From: Lactarius indigo | Taxonomy: Eukaryota > Basidiomycota > Agaricomycetes > Russulales > Russulaceae | Direction of reading: 5' to 3' | Assembly (NCBI GenBank): GCA_025766275.1 | Contig: JAFKAC010000121.1 | Span: forward strand, 1-64,000 | DNA length: 64,000 bases | Shown: positions 35,145 through 47,110 of the stretch, one piece after another | Layout: each line of letters begins with the position of its first letter | Position numbering within the stretch: position 1 is the stretch's first letter | Notes under the pieces: generated by a model | The model's input: only the letters and a program-made list of their open reading frames with translations | What the model was told of the DNA's origin: nothing | Databases searched by the model: none | Made by a program: the position numbers and the translations under genes

Positions 35145-35663
35145 CAAAATGTGTCGTGATATACTATGATCACGACTCGGACAACCCTACACTAAAGTTG
35201 GCGTCGCTTCTTTTCATTTACACCTTTTCCATATGTATTGCGTGTCTCCACATGCCCAGTGACGATCCGGGACGTCAGTCCTTGGATCAAGAGGAACTTG
35301 TCGAGTAGACTAGTACGTCGTAGTCTTGCATTTTTCTTATCTTTGTCGCCGCATATCTATTACGCCCATAGATGTCGCAATCGTTCTAGGTTACGAGAAA
35401 AATGCTGTGCTTCGACTCGGAAATTTGCGGCCACCCCTAATCGCTCGGATGGACGGAACCGGCGCAGCTCGGGCCTGGATCCGGGCGATAGTTGTCGTCG
35501 GACTCGAAGTATCCGATGAAGACCGTGCTCGGTTGCAGTGCTGCTGCGGGGGTTGCTCATCGTTTGCCTCGCATTCTTAACGCGGACATCGTCCTCTTCA
35601 GGTCTCCCTCTACCATCCTTCGACTCAACACCAAGCTCAACACACTCGATACTGTAATTCTCA

Positions 35664-36654
35664 ATGTCTCAGGCCGAAGTTCCTCAAGAGGCCATCGACT
35701 TGGAAGATGGGGCGGAGCGCGGGTTCGGCGACAGAGGTACTGTCCGACCCTCACATACGTATTTTCCCCCGATGTTCATTAAACGTGACTGAACAGATGA
35801 CCAATCGACAGAGACTCGGACTTTGGAGTCCAACTTTGTTGATGGCTCGGGTCCTCTCTTCACTAGATGGCAGAAGAGCACGACAAGAAATAGGCCGAAA
35901 GATGGCAAGCGGATGCCGACGGCATCCTTATATTTGTGAGTCCTGATTCTACTCCCCGTATATTCCCCACTCAGTGGTCACAGGCCGGTCTATGTTCTGC
36001 TGCCGTTGCGACATTGGTTTCAGTACCGATCCGAGACCTCCGACCTAACTCACAAGACACAAGTGCGTTCTACCTTGCGAATATTTATCAACTGCTCGCT
36101 GATGCTAGTGGATCCCAAGTTTCCATTCCCTCCACCCTGTTCAACTCAGCGTCTTCATTCACCCCACCAAAGTATGCTATCTGGATCAATACCCTCTGGT
36201 TCTTAAGTTTGGCCATAAGACTCACGTGCGCCTTACTGACGACATTGTTGCAACAGTGGGTGAGTCGATATATTAAGCTCACTCAAACCTGGTTCAGCCC
36301 ACATATTCGAGGTCGGATTCGCGCTTTTTTTTCTGAAGGCGTCGACAACCTTCACCTCCCCAGGGTGGTCGAAGCGTTTACCTGTCCTCCTACATATGTC
36401 CCTTTTGCTCTTCTTTGCAGGCCTTCTCGTGTTCTTGTTCAACGTCGATCACACCGCCTTCAGCGCCATTGCTTCGTGGGTCGGGCTATGCGCATCGATA
36501 TACTATTGTACATATCCATCACATTCATGCCACTCTTCCGATATGACAGTCCTTACTATGCCCCCCTCATCCTCGACATGGTTCTTCACCAAGTGAAAGC
36601 GAAGACAGCCATCGCACCCCACATGTTATCGCAGGTACAAATGCAGTGCGCGTA
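35664..36654 (+). pseudogene. DUF6535-type membrane protein, broken
   Basis: ATG 35664 gives MSQAEVPQEAIDLEDGAER. After an intron (about 35738-35798) comes ESNFVDGSGPLFT, then with a frame change MAEEHDKK, a TAG, and RWQADADGILIF. A second intron (35936-35984) joins to AGLCSAAVATLVSV. Then DLRPNSQDTSAFYLANIYQL, WINTLWFLSLAIRLTCALL (membrane segment) and LLQQWVSRYIKLTQ follow, and after another frame change FFAGLLVFLFNVDHTAFSA (second membrane segment). The order fits the DUF6535 family common in Agaricomycetes, of unknown function. A deletion after PLFT, a stop and a frameshift near 36410 make this copy non-functional. Confidence 0.7.
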
Positions 36655-37493
36655 GAATGTATATGTGCTGTCATCTAAGGTTCACCGGTGGAATATGTTG
36701 CATATCAAGATGATGGCTATATCGGGTCTCTTGTGATGATTTCCTTAGTTCCATACCAGGTAAACATGATTAGAATACTACTAATAAGGCTAAGAAATTT
36801 TGGGGGGAGTTCAGTAACTTGATCGTGAAAGTAGAACACTTGTGCGCGCAGATGGAATCACGTGCGCGCGCGCGAATATAGATACTGCGTTGTCCATCTG
36901 TGCGCGCAAATATGGATACTCCTGATGACATTAAGGGCCCATGGGTTGGGAGGTGAGCACACCAACTACACAATCCTTGTACACATGACAATGGCACATG
37001 ACTGGTATATATGTGCTAGCCAGGGATAAGAGATCATGTGTGCAGCGCACTGTGTTAGACTTATCATATGGATATGGTAATCTATGTGATTGGGATCTAG
37101 TGGAGTCACCACATATGGCCCAGGCTGGTAGTGATAATTTTATATGCTTGTGCATGAATGCAGATCATGGAGAAATACATGTGTATGTGAATAAATCCAA
37201 GATTAAATCTGTCTTATGACCCACGTAAATGCATGAAACATGTTACCATATGGCTTGCATGTGTGCGCGCAGATGCGCGTGAATAAAGCTGTGGTATGAC
37301 CCGCATGTGCGCGCTAAAACAATAGACATCAAGGTAGACATTATCCATGCACACATATCACCCATAGCTGACACGAATAACATGCCACAAATCAAGACAA
37401 AGTCCATTCTATGTCTCTCCTTATTTCATCAATTTATGATCCACAATGAGTCATGTGAAAAAGAAGATAGATATTACAACCTCACATGCCAGT
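36631..37493 (+). repeat. Direct repeat copy 1 (~863 bp)
   Basis: Shared with copy 2 at an offset of about 865 bp (TGGGGGGAGTTCAGTAAC at 36801 and 37666). Contains alternating GTGCGCGCGCGCG tracts (about 36861-36874) with Z-DNA potential. No coding signal. Confidence 0.75.
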
Positions 37494-38020
37494 GCAGGTG
37501 CAGATGCAGTGCGTGCAACATGTATATGTACCTGTCATTTAAGGTTCACTGGTGGAATATGTCCCATATCAAGACGATGGCTATATCAGGTCTCTCATGA
37601 TGATTTCATCAGGTTCATATCAGGTAAACATGATTTAGAATACTACAAATAAGACCATAGAAGTTTGGGGGGAGTTCAGTAACTTGATCGTGAAAGTAGA
37701 ACACTTGTGCGCGCAGATGGAATCACGTGCGCGCGCGCGAATATAGATACTGCATTGTCTATCTGTGCGTGCAAATATGGATACTCCTGATGACGTTAAG
37801 GGCCTGTGGGTTTGGAGGTGAGCACAAAACCTACACTATCCACATTCACATGCAAGTGACACATGATCACTTTGCATGTGCTAGCCAGGGATAAGAGATC
37901 ATGTGTGCAGCACGCTGCATATTACATATGATGAATATGGTGACCTATGTGATTGGGATCTAGTGCAGTCACCACATATGGCTGGTAATAAGAGTCTTAC
38001 ATGCTCGTATGTGAATATAA

Positions 38021-39400
38021 GGGCCTGTCCAGCAAACACTTTCTCATGCGAGACATGGGCCAAACCATAAACACTGTTTTAATTAATTGTGAATGTGAAT
38101 GTGACGCATTTGGCAAACCTTGTATAATGAGAGACTGAGAAACAGGTGTCAAAGTGAGTTTAATAATATATGTTATCGATTGAATTCTTTTGTGTCCATG
38201 AGGATTGTGTGCAAACCAGCGCAAGTCCTTGTTACTTACACTTTTGGCTCGTTATTCTTGCGTGTATGGATGCCGGACCGTGTGTCCTGGATCTTCTCCT
38301 GGTCGTACTCGGCCGCGGATTCACTATACCGTCACTCTGCAGAAGCAGAGCATGAAACTTCCTACTATACAGTTATATTTTCCTATAGATATATAAGCCT
38401 CTATTCTATCCCAGTAGTGCCTCAGCTTTTGCCCTACTAGTGTGCGCATTCACTGAGGTAAGATGTTCATACAATGCTTTGTATTCGCCTGTGCTTACGC
38501 GCTCCGTAGCCTTTTGTCTTCTCGTGCAGGTGAATAAATTACATAGCTTTTGCCCTACCAGTGTGCACATTCGCTGAGCCTTTTGTCTTCTCATGCAGAC
38601 ATTGTCCGCGCACACGGGTCTTTACCACTTTATTCACTATCTATTTTATCCGAGCGTCCATACCTCGTAAGAACAGGAATGAGATTCTCCCCACCAATGA
38701 GGAAAAGAGGTCAGACCTCTTTTTCCTTTGACATTCTCTGTGTTGAGAGTGACTGTGACCACCTGTGTTACAGTATATGGACCACACATTGGCACTCATA
38801 AGGCGCGCACACATATAACTGCAATTAGAGAACTTCCATTTCAATATTCAGCAATAAACATATCTACGCTGTACTAAGTGAGAGCAAGGGTATCAGTATT
38901 GTGGCCAATGATGTCTCATCGCCTTCTGTTATTGTGGTTGAGGTTACACCCATCGTCATTTCCTGTGTTGTCTTTGGTGCTGCTGTCTGAGTCGTCTTCA
39001 TCTTTGTTGCCTTGTGTTACTACAGTCTTGGTCATCATTGTCATGTTATTGTCGCCACTGCCTTGCTTCTGGCACTGTAGTGGCCTCCATAGTTGTTATT
39101 TGCAGATTGCCTTGTGGCAGGACTTGCACACCATATGATGAGTGGTGAGGGGATGAGCCCGATGAGTGCTCTGATTCTCGCACCTGCCACTCAATTTGGT
39201 AGGTGCATGGGATCCTGATGTAACAATGTCACGCTTTGTCATGTAACGAGACAATTTAAAACAATGTTTTTATTTTGTAAGTCAATGTGTTCAGAGGTCC
39301 TGGATAATTAAAACAATGTTTTGCCGCAGCCCCTGTTTCTGTGGGAAACAGAGGGTCCATTGAAACATTGTTTCAGAGCCCAGCCACACCGGATAGGCCC
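38021..39400. mobile_element. Non-autonomous PIF/Harbinger-like element (TAA target duplication)
   Basis: Ends GGGCCTGTCC (38021-38030) and GGATAGGCCC (39391-39400) are inverted with one mismatch. Both are flanked by TAA (38018-38020, 39401-39403). Subterminal AAACACTGTTTTAATTA on the left matches the reverse complement of the right side with one change. The uninterrupted paralogous site in copy 1 confirms the edges. Without the nested solo LTR it is about 850 bp. No transposase is encoded. Confidence 0.65.
38147..38672 (+). mobile_element. Solo LTR of the copia G family (526 bp)
   Basis: Flanked by ACAGG on both sides (38142-38146, 38673-38677). Collinear with, and the same length as, the LTR at 53897-54422. 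It lies inside the Harbinger-like element and is therefore younger than it. Confidence 0.85.
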
Positions 39401-40382
39401 TAAATCTCGATAAAACACATGCGCGCGCAAATTAAGATGTCACGTGACCTACATGAACAACAATGTTCCCATATGGTTTGCATGTGCGCGTGAGGAAAGC
39501 CGTGGTATGACCCACATGTGCGCGCGAACACAGAGAACGTGGTCCACATGTACCCATTACCCAAGGTTGACACAGATAACATGCCACACATCAGGTCGAA
39601 GACTATTTGGTGTCTTTCCTTGTTTCATTGATTTCACACCAATTGATTGGGATATATCACGGCTACCAGCAAGGTCATTAGGAGTCGTGAAATTCCCAGC
39701 ACATAACTATGTACATTACATATGCATACAAGGATGTAGATAGTACTGTATAGGCTGAAATAATGTGCATAGATGGGTCTAATCTAGGGCTACCATCCAA
39801 GGTCTTGAGGGTCATCAATCACCGTCACATACCACAAATGAACATGATGACCATTTCGGGTCTCTTGCCATCATTCCATCCATTTTCACTGGTGACAGGG
39901 ACCGATTATGGAAACCAAGAATGCCATGGAGAATCATAGGGGAACTATACGACAAGGTGTGAAATGGTAAGACATATGTGACCTACATGTGCACGAGATG
40001 GTAGATCACACTGTATCATCCCATATCATCCAATTGGATGCCCAGAGATATGTTCCACATGATCCACTTGCCTCAGCAGTCCAGGTTTCACAAGGTGATA
40101 CATTACCTGGGCATTTGTAATTGAACTCTTGATTCAACTTCCCCATACCCGCCGTTATCATTATGGTTCCTGTTTCACTGGGTCTGAGTCACAAGACGCA
40201 CAAGATCACTTGCCTTCATCATTTTGGCTTTGTTACAGCCAATAGTGAAACTTTCCCATGCCGACTCGGAATATATATCTGGACATGGTGTGGGTATATA
40301 ATTGGCATCTTTATCTATCATTTCACTATCAAACCCCCCATTCTGTGCTCGCAGCATACATCCCATACGCTATACACCTACT
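38678..40382. other. Non-coding: rest of the Harbinger-like element, repeat copy 2, SNF2 upstream region
   Basis: No gene is supported. The region just upstream of the SNF2 start holds TATATAAT-like sequences (about 40271-40300). Confidence 0.4.
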
Positions 40383-43300
40383 ATGCCTACTGCTACCACC
40401 TCTGCTGGCCTTCTAGCTGCTGGGGCGGAATTATGGTCATATTCCCAGTGGCAAGAGCAAACTAACTATGCAATACCTCCCTTCTCTCCCAATGCGACTA
40501 AAGCGCTAACAGGCCTCGATGATGGAAAGATCAGCTCTGTGAAAGCACTCACCACTAGGGTCCATGTCCTACCAGATTGGGGCGCACGTGTATCTGAGCT
40601 CGGAAAGAAGCAGAGCAACGATAGCGATGGACAGAAGGCTTGGAAGGAGTGGGTGCACAATAATATCAAGGAATGGAAGGTTTGGACGGAGATCGAGGAT
40701 ATCCTGGATGCGTGCGGTCGGCATCCTCGCCAACTGATTGGGCAGCCTGGATGTGTATGTTCAGTTGATATGATCACATTAGAAGGTCGCTGATGGTTGA
40801 GATGCTCGTTTAGGGAGGCAAAGTTCCAACAATGGATGACGCAAATGTGAGCGAAGTCTATGGGGCAATTGCTGAAAGGCTTTTTGGCAACGATGCATAT
40901 CGCGATCCATCTGCAGAGTGGCCACTAATCAAGCCAGAGCTCAAGACACTGCTCTCAACTCTTGTGGCACATCTTTGGCACAAGATGAGAAACCAGACAT
41001 CTCGCGCATATGAGCGCCTTCAGACTGGGAGGAGGGATGTGCACGATGAATTTGACGGTTTGTGTTCATCTTGCATATAATTCCACCAGGATATGATGCT
41101 GAGATGATTACATACTCCAGCCCTAAATAACATCGATGACCAAAGAAAGTTGAAGATATCTGACTTTCAGAAATGGTTCAGAAAGGTTGATCGCCTCAAG
41201 CTCCTCGCCTCAAGCTTCAATGATGCACCATCACTCAGGGATTTGGATGACCAAGTCACAAAGATGGACGCTGTATACAAGGCTCTCACAGGCGAGCTCA
41301 GCCCTTCTGTTACAAAAGGTCTGTCCCATATTTATTGTATTGAGTATCTTATGAAGTATTCAATTCAAAATGTCTGGTGATTGCGATAGGCTTGTCTAAG
41401 AATCTCAGGGATGCGCTGAAGTACTTGGCCACACAAGGTGATGTTGCGATGTTATGCGCGCAGCTCGCAGAACGGCTCGAACTACATGGAACAGAAGACA
41501 CCGAGTGTGTGGAGTTCAATGTAACACCTTTCGACCCTGTCAATTGGTCGGAAGGTGTAGAACACCTTCAGAAAACACCCATCCCTGAGCTCTATTCAAT
41601 GCTAGGCTTTAGCAATCAACATATTCCATTTCTCAATTCTGATATAGAATCTGAGCCAGCTCTGGCCCACAGTGCACTCTCATCTGAAGACATCCATGCG
41701 CAGCCTTCTCCACCACCAAAAAAGGAGGCCTTATCACTCAGATGGCACCAGCTTGTTGGTGTAGTGAAGATGATGGAGTGCGCGCTCACTTCACAGCCTG
41801 TCCTTCTGATGGACGATGTTGGCCTTGGGAAGACCATCCAGGTCCTTTCCCTCTTTTGTACTTTGGCATACTATCGTGATTATTACCACTGCAAGAACAG
41901 CTATCCTGGCTTGTGGGGTAGGTGGAATGTCCTTCACATTACTTGTGACGCTAATATGTGCAAAGGGAGCCAGACATGGCAGAACTTCTCTGGAAATCCT
42001 GGAAGCCTAACCCAATTACCATTCATGTTTGTGGTACCTCCAACGCTTGTCAACCAAGTCACCTCAGAATGTGTTCGGTTTCTTCAAACTGGCTCATTTG
42101 ATGTTGTCCCATACACTTCAGGATACAAGACACACAAGAGTGTGTGGGATGTAATTGAGAAGCGGTCACATACAGCACCACATATGCGCATTTATATTGC
42201 ATCCTCCACAGTATGTCTTTTCAGTAACTTTTTTGCTCGCACATCTGAACATATGTTGTGTACACACGACAAATAAGGCTCTCCAAGCCGATTTCGATTA
42301 TGTTTTTATTCCACAGGGGAAGCAGACGTCAACGTTCAAACTACGCACACCGAATATTGATGCAAATACAATATACGGTCGTAGATTCTTGGCTGTGGCT
42401 GTTGACGAGGCCCATGGGTTCCGCACTGGAAATAAATTGAATTCAGCAGTTTCTGCACTGAGGCAACAGACAGATATGCTTGTGGTGATGACAGCAATGC
42501 CTATTCAAACACGTGCAGAGGTGTGTATACTCTTCTCCAATTGTGTGCCTATTCCAATGATATTTGCGCCCAGGATCTGTGGTACATTGGAAGGGCAATT
42601 GGTATTTCTGGATTTGGTGAGAAGAACGATGAAGAACTTCAAGAAATGAAACGCCAGATCCAGCGCGCAAAGCTTTCTGATAAGAAATCTCTCAAGAGCA
42701 ATGAGAAAAGTACTCGCACTAGGCTTCGGGGTGTGCTGCGTGGCGCAGAGGACGCAGAAGCTGGTTATGCAGTGGATGCTAACTACCTCCAGGTAAATGC
42801 GCTGTGGATGGAAAAGACCCGCAAGAAATATGAAGGCCTGGTCATCCGTCGAACTGCAAAGTCACTTGATGATTGCCAGCAACCTATTGCTGGCCTCGAG
42901 CCATATGAGGAGCACACATGTATCCTTGAGCTCTATCCACATGAGTATGATGCACTGGAGAGTATTGCAGTGAAGCAGCTCGATGAGCCATCATTTACAA
43001 AACGGTTTTCCAGCGAGGTGAGAATCAATTAAACAGGTTCATTCAGTATGTGTAGAGGTGTACTAACAGCGCATGTCATCATGATAGAGTTTCTATTTGA
43101 ATATTCGCAGGTGTCTGTTGCACAAGGTCTATGCAGAACGTAACTTCACAGATTCGGAGGTGGTGAAAGACTACAAAGCATACCTCAAAGAACCTTCATG
43201 CAAGCTCGACATGCTAGTAGAAATTGTGAAGCACCACCTGGAGTTTGATGGTGCCTCAGGAAAAGTACCCTCTCGCCAACTTCCAGACTCACAACCACAA

Positions 43301-45836
43301 CCACAGTCACCTGTTGATAAGTGACCCTTGCGCACTTAGCGGCTCGTACGGACCGGACTTGCAGCATGGACTGCTTTAGATTAGATATATAGGACTTGTA
43401 GATTAGATACTGTTTTGATCTGTACAATCTATTACTTATCATTGCATCACCTGTGACATCATGTACTATGACATCATGCGGACTACTCTGGACTTGTCAT
43501 TGTACTACGTCTTTGTTCCTCCTTTAAGATATATCTTTATTATGATGTCATTATGATATCATCTTAGTCTGGACCCTTCTTGTTCTATACGCCTTGTTCT
43601 CCATATGCACACTCCTTTGTCCTGTTGTAGAACAATGCGCTCCTTGTATTCTGTGACCTATAGTTACTTCCCTTGTACTAATGTCACGCCTCTGTACAGT
43701 ATAAGTAGACTGCTTGTACGCCCTGGTCCACATCAGTTCTCTCACTGCTGTGTGCCAGGTATGTCTTCTCCTCTGTAATACTATTATCAGTTCTCTCACT
43801 GCTGTGTGCCAGACAACTTCCCTGCTTCACTTGCCTGACCCCTGTTGCTGCTTTCCAGCCACCCTTCTTATCTCACCACAGTCTACTTTGTCTCTGTGAG
43901 TAAGATCTCTATGTGTGCTGTTCATCATCACCTTCACCTCCAACACCCCAGGACAAGCAACAGAACCAACAGCAGTCACAGCAACATGGCACGGGTATTC
44001 CTGATAAAATAATCATTTACTCATTCTTTGCCACATCTTTTCCACTCATTGAGATGGTGAGTGCATCAAGGAAACTCATCGTCAAACATGCTGAATCATT
44101 CTTCTTTTGAGGTATTGAGAAATAGTGGCATAAAATCGCTCTTCATAAATGGGAAGAATAGGCAAAGCGAGCGGGTCAAAATACTTCAACAGTTCAAAGA
44201 AAGCGCGCATGATGGTCCACGCGTGTTAGTTATCTCTAATGTCGGCACAATAGGCCTGAATATTTCCTTTGCGAATATTCTTATTATTGTGGTATGTGAA
44301 GTGGTGTTATTAAAATTCGCACTTTGAATTAACACTCTTTGTGTCATGAATTATATTGTAGGATGTTCTTTGGTCAGTCCTAAGCGATCAGCAACTTATT
44401 GGAAGAGTCTGGCGTTATCCACAAAGCAAGACAGTGCATATTTACAGGCTCATTGCGGATAGGTCACCAGACATTCTCCTCAACAACTTGTCATATAGCA
44501 AAGGTTTTATTCAGGAATCGTTTGCTAACATTGGGAATGCATTGCGTGAGTGACCCGTTCTTTATACAAGCTCAAAGAATGATGCGAATGCGATCCAGGC
44601 CGTGCACTTGATACTCGGGAGCAGGGACCGTCAGATGACATATGTCTTGATGACAATGACAACCCTATAGGCCAGACCACCTCTTCCGGCAGGAAGGTCA
44701 AGGGAAAGGGCAAGAAAAAGAATGTTCCATTTGTCCCTGAAACCAAATCAGGAGTAGATGCGACAAGCAATTCAAGTACAACTGCTCTTGCGCGCACTAG
44801 CATAACGTCACCAGCACCCATACAAAGTGCTCAGGTTGCGCCAACTGCTCCTGCCACTGCTGGTACATCATCTCCAACTAGTCCTGCACCCATATTTGTT
44901 CCCCCCGCCATACCATCCACCATCGAAGACCTACCAGCCACCTTTAGCCTTCTTGACGATGCACTTCCACCGGTCACATATCCAGACGGCTTTGTGGATT
45001 CTGTTGAATCAGACGATGAAAGGAAGCAAGCCAACCTAAGTCTCGCGCGCAATCTAGACTTTGTCAAGTATATCAATTTCTCATTGGAGTTCCTCAGTAT
45101 CCGTCACAGATCACTTAACAAGGCAATAAATGCCAATACCTTGAGGCAGCTTGAACTTCGCAAACAGGCACTCGAGTGGTACCGCAAATACTACAAGGCT
45201 CTTGGTGGTACATCAAGTTCGGATGATATGGCTGTCGATATACCATCTCATACCCCAGTTTCTGAATGGGAGCGGACATCAGATGCAGTTGGCTCCATGA
45301 ACATAAATATTGAACCCCCATTTTCAGGTGAGCCTGTGCCAGTTTGCATAGGAAGGTGCTGAGGCTAATATTCAGCAACCACAGAAGATATACACCAGCA
45401 TGAAAGCGCAGCCTCCTCTCCACTTACAAATATAACATCCTCTCCACCTCTGACGCCTTCTGTAACATCTGGAAGCAGTCTTTCGTGGGGTTCAAAACAT
45501 AGTCGTGAAGTGTCATCTGATGACGAGCAAAGTGCACGACCACAGAAACGCAGGGGGGACAGCAGGCGCACAAGACCATCAGCTGTAACGTTAGGTCGAT
45601 CAAAGATTCCACAAAAGCACCACAAACGCCCCACCCGAGGTCGTCTGGCGGAGGACTCTGATTTTCTAACGACTGCTGGAACAAGTACTGCACGTCCTAG
45701 ATCAAAACAGCCACAACTTCAGCGACCTGACTTTGTGAGTGATGCATCATCGTCATTTGAAACCCTTGGAGATGTCACTACTGGGACTGGTGCTACTTCT
45801 CAAAAGGGTTCGAAGGGAAAGCGTCGAGCATCATGA
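40383..45836 (+). CDS. SNF2-family helicase/ATPase, interrupted by a solo LTR
   Basis: ATG 40383 (MPTATTSAGLLAAGAELW). Several short introns (about 40755-40814, 41058-41106, 41320-41390 and others). The N-terminal ~400 residues have no known domain. The DEXD lobe starts LRWHQLVGVVKMMECAL; Walker A DDVGLGKTIQ is at about 41812-41841 and DEAH at 42404-42415, followed by VVMTAMPIQTRAED. The second lobe has IIIYSFFATSFPLIE, FINGKNRQSERVKILQQF, RVLVISNVGTIGLNISFA and the motif VI-like QLIGRVWRYPQ (about 44390-44420). The C-terminus is Ser/Pro-rich then basic and stops at 45836. SNF2 enzymes remodel or translocate on chromatin in the nucleus. A 616-bp LTR at 43312 separates the lobes and brings a stop within six codons, so a full-length product needs that LTR removed or spliced out. 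No other break was found. Confidence 0.8.
43312..43927 (+). mobile_element. Solo LTR (616 bp) inside the SNF2 gene
   Basis: TGTTGATAAG..GTTCATCA with perfect 5-bp TSD TCACC (43307-43311, 43928-43932). Same family as 53227-53788. It carries an internal duplication of about 55 bp: CAGTTCTCTCACTGCTG occurs twice, near 43733 and 43789, and once in the relative. It lies in a Gln/Pro/Ser linker; removing it plus one TSD restores the frame. A TATA-like AGTATAAGTAG is at about 43698. Confidence 0.92.
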
Positions 45837-46659
45837 GAGTAATCTTATATTTCTGATTACTAGTACAGAAAAGGATGTCCTTTCATTTAACTATGTCTAC
45901 CACATATTCTTCCCATCTATCCTATGCTATTTTGTGGCCGCTTTGAAGGCTAGTTTTAGTTTGAGCATCCTGCGCGCCCACATTAGCAGCTACTTGTACA
46001 CACCTTTTCTGGTCTTGAATCTATGACAACAGAACCCTCAATTGTTGCTCTTGCGAATGATCTCTTAGGATATATCAAACCCAGTGTTCTTTAAATGTCA
46101 GTATGCTAATTCATTGAGTGCTGAGACTGTGAGTTGATGGTCTACTATCTTATGAGGTATGGACGCTCGGATATGTAAATGTAAATGAATGTAGTGAGTA
46201 ATAAATGAGTTAGAACGCGTGCGCCGCCTGTGTCTGTACAAACGGACAAGGCACTCAGAATCTGCGCACGCTAGAGCAGATACTAGGTATATTCACCTGT
46301 ACAAACGGACAAGGCACTGGGGCCGGTAAGTACAGGCAAGTGGGTAGTAAACTACTGTAACTCACCTCAGAATCTGCGCACGCTAGAGCAGATACTGAGG
46401 TTCTACGATACGAGAATACGGAACGTTTTATACTGTAAGTATACGAAAATAAATTTCTTTCCCACTTCCGCGGAACGGCGTGGGCAACGGGAATCGAGAC
46501 AGTAAGTAAGTAAAAATATCAAGCCATCGCGCGCGTTTGCACGACATCCGCTCAGTACCAACTTGAAAATATACGAAATATACGGAGTGGGCACAATCGA
46601 TAAGATAATAATAGAACTCACTTCAACATACTATGGGCCTAGGACGGCCACAAGTCGCA
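45837..46659. other. Intergenic, with a short duplicated motif pair
   Basis: No gene recognised. CAGAATCTGCGCACGCTAG occurs at about 46256 and 46371, and ACAAACGGACAAGGCACT at about 46235 and 46301. The 46.2-46.4 kb stretch is therefore locally duplicated with a period near 66-115 bp. Confidence 0.5.
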
Positions 46660-47110
46660 ATATACTGCCTCTGGATTCCAATGACCAATGTATCCAAAAA
46701 CTGGGAATTTTCGGGCATCAAGGACACTCACGAATTACCAACCCCTTGACCACTGGCACTGGAGGATGATATTGACCCTAGACCAACCCACCGCATATAA
46801 ACAGCTACAAGCTACCACAGTTATTCACTGTGTCATGGTGGACCAGAGTCTGAAAGGAGGCATTTACAACCAATGTCCTCCATAGACTTGTCCAGCGCTT
46901 TCCACCATGCTAGAGCTACTTACTCAAGTCCATAGAGTGCCACTTCAGTCGCAGTACTTTAATTTCCTGCCCCTTATGCTTAAAGCCTTCAGGCTGCTCC
47001 ATGTAAAGTTCATCATCCAGTTTACCATAAAGAAATGCGCTTTTGACATCTAGACCAGTAATATGCCACTGCTCAAGCGCAGAAAGGGCGAGCATAAGGC
47101 GTACTGATTC
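46660..47110 (-). pseudogene. Ty1/copia reverse transcriptase relic, second part
   Basis: Minus-strand RLMLALSALEQWHITGLDVK continues SAFLYGKLDDELYMEQPEGF, then with a 1-nt shift ALYGL and ALAWWKALDKSMEDIG. These are RT motifs of Ty1/copia. The limit on the left is vague. The upstream part of the same RT lies at 49277-49365, separated by a hAT-like insertion. Confidence 0.75.

Larger units (their letters stand above)
37494..39650 (+). repeat. Direct repeat copy 2, split by a 1380-bp insertion
   Basis: Copy 2 runs 37494-38020 and resumes at 39404. The motifs CATATGGCTTGCATGTG, GTGGTATGACCC and ATAACATGCCACA of copy 1 (37250-37395) reappear at 39473-39590. Copy 1 therefore serves as an empty site for the insertion. 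Further weak similarity continues to about 39900. Confidence 0.7.

Noticed and set aside
46230..46401. CRISPR-like spaced repeats
   Set aside because: Only two copies each of two unrelated short motifs with uneven spacing, in a eukaryotic genome. It is a local duplication.
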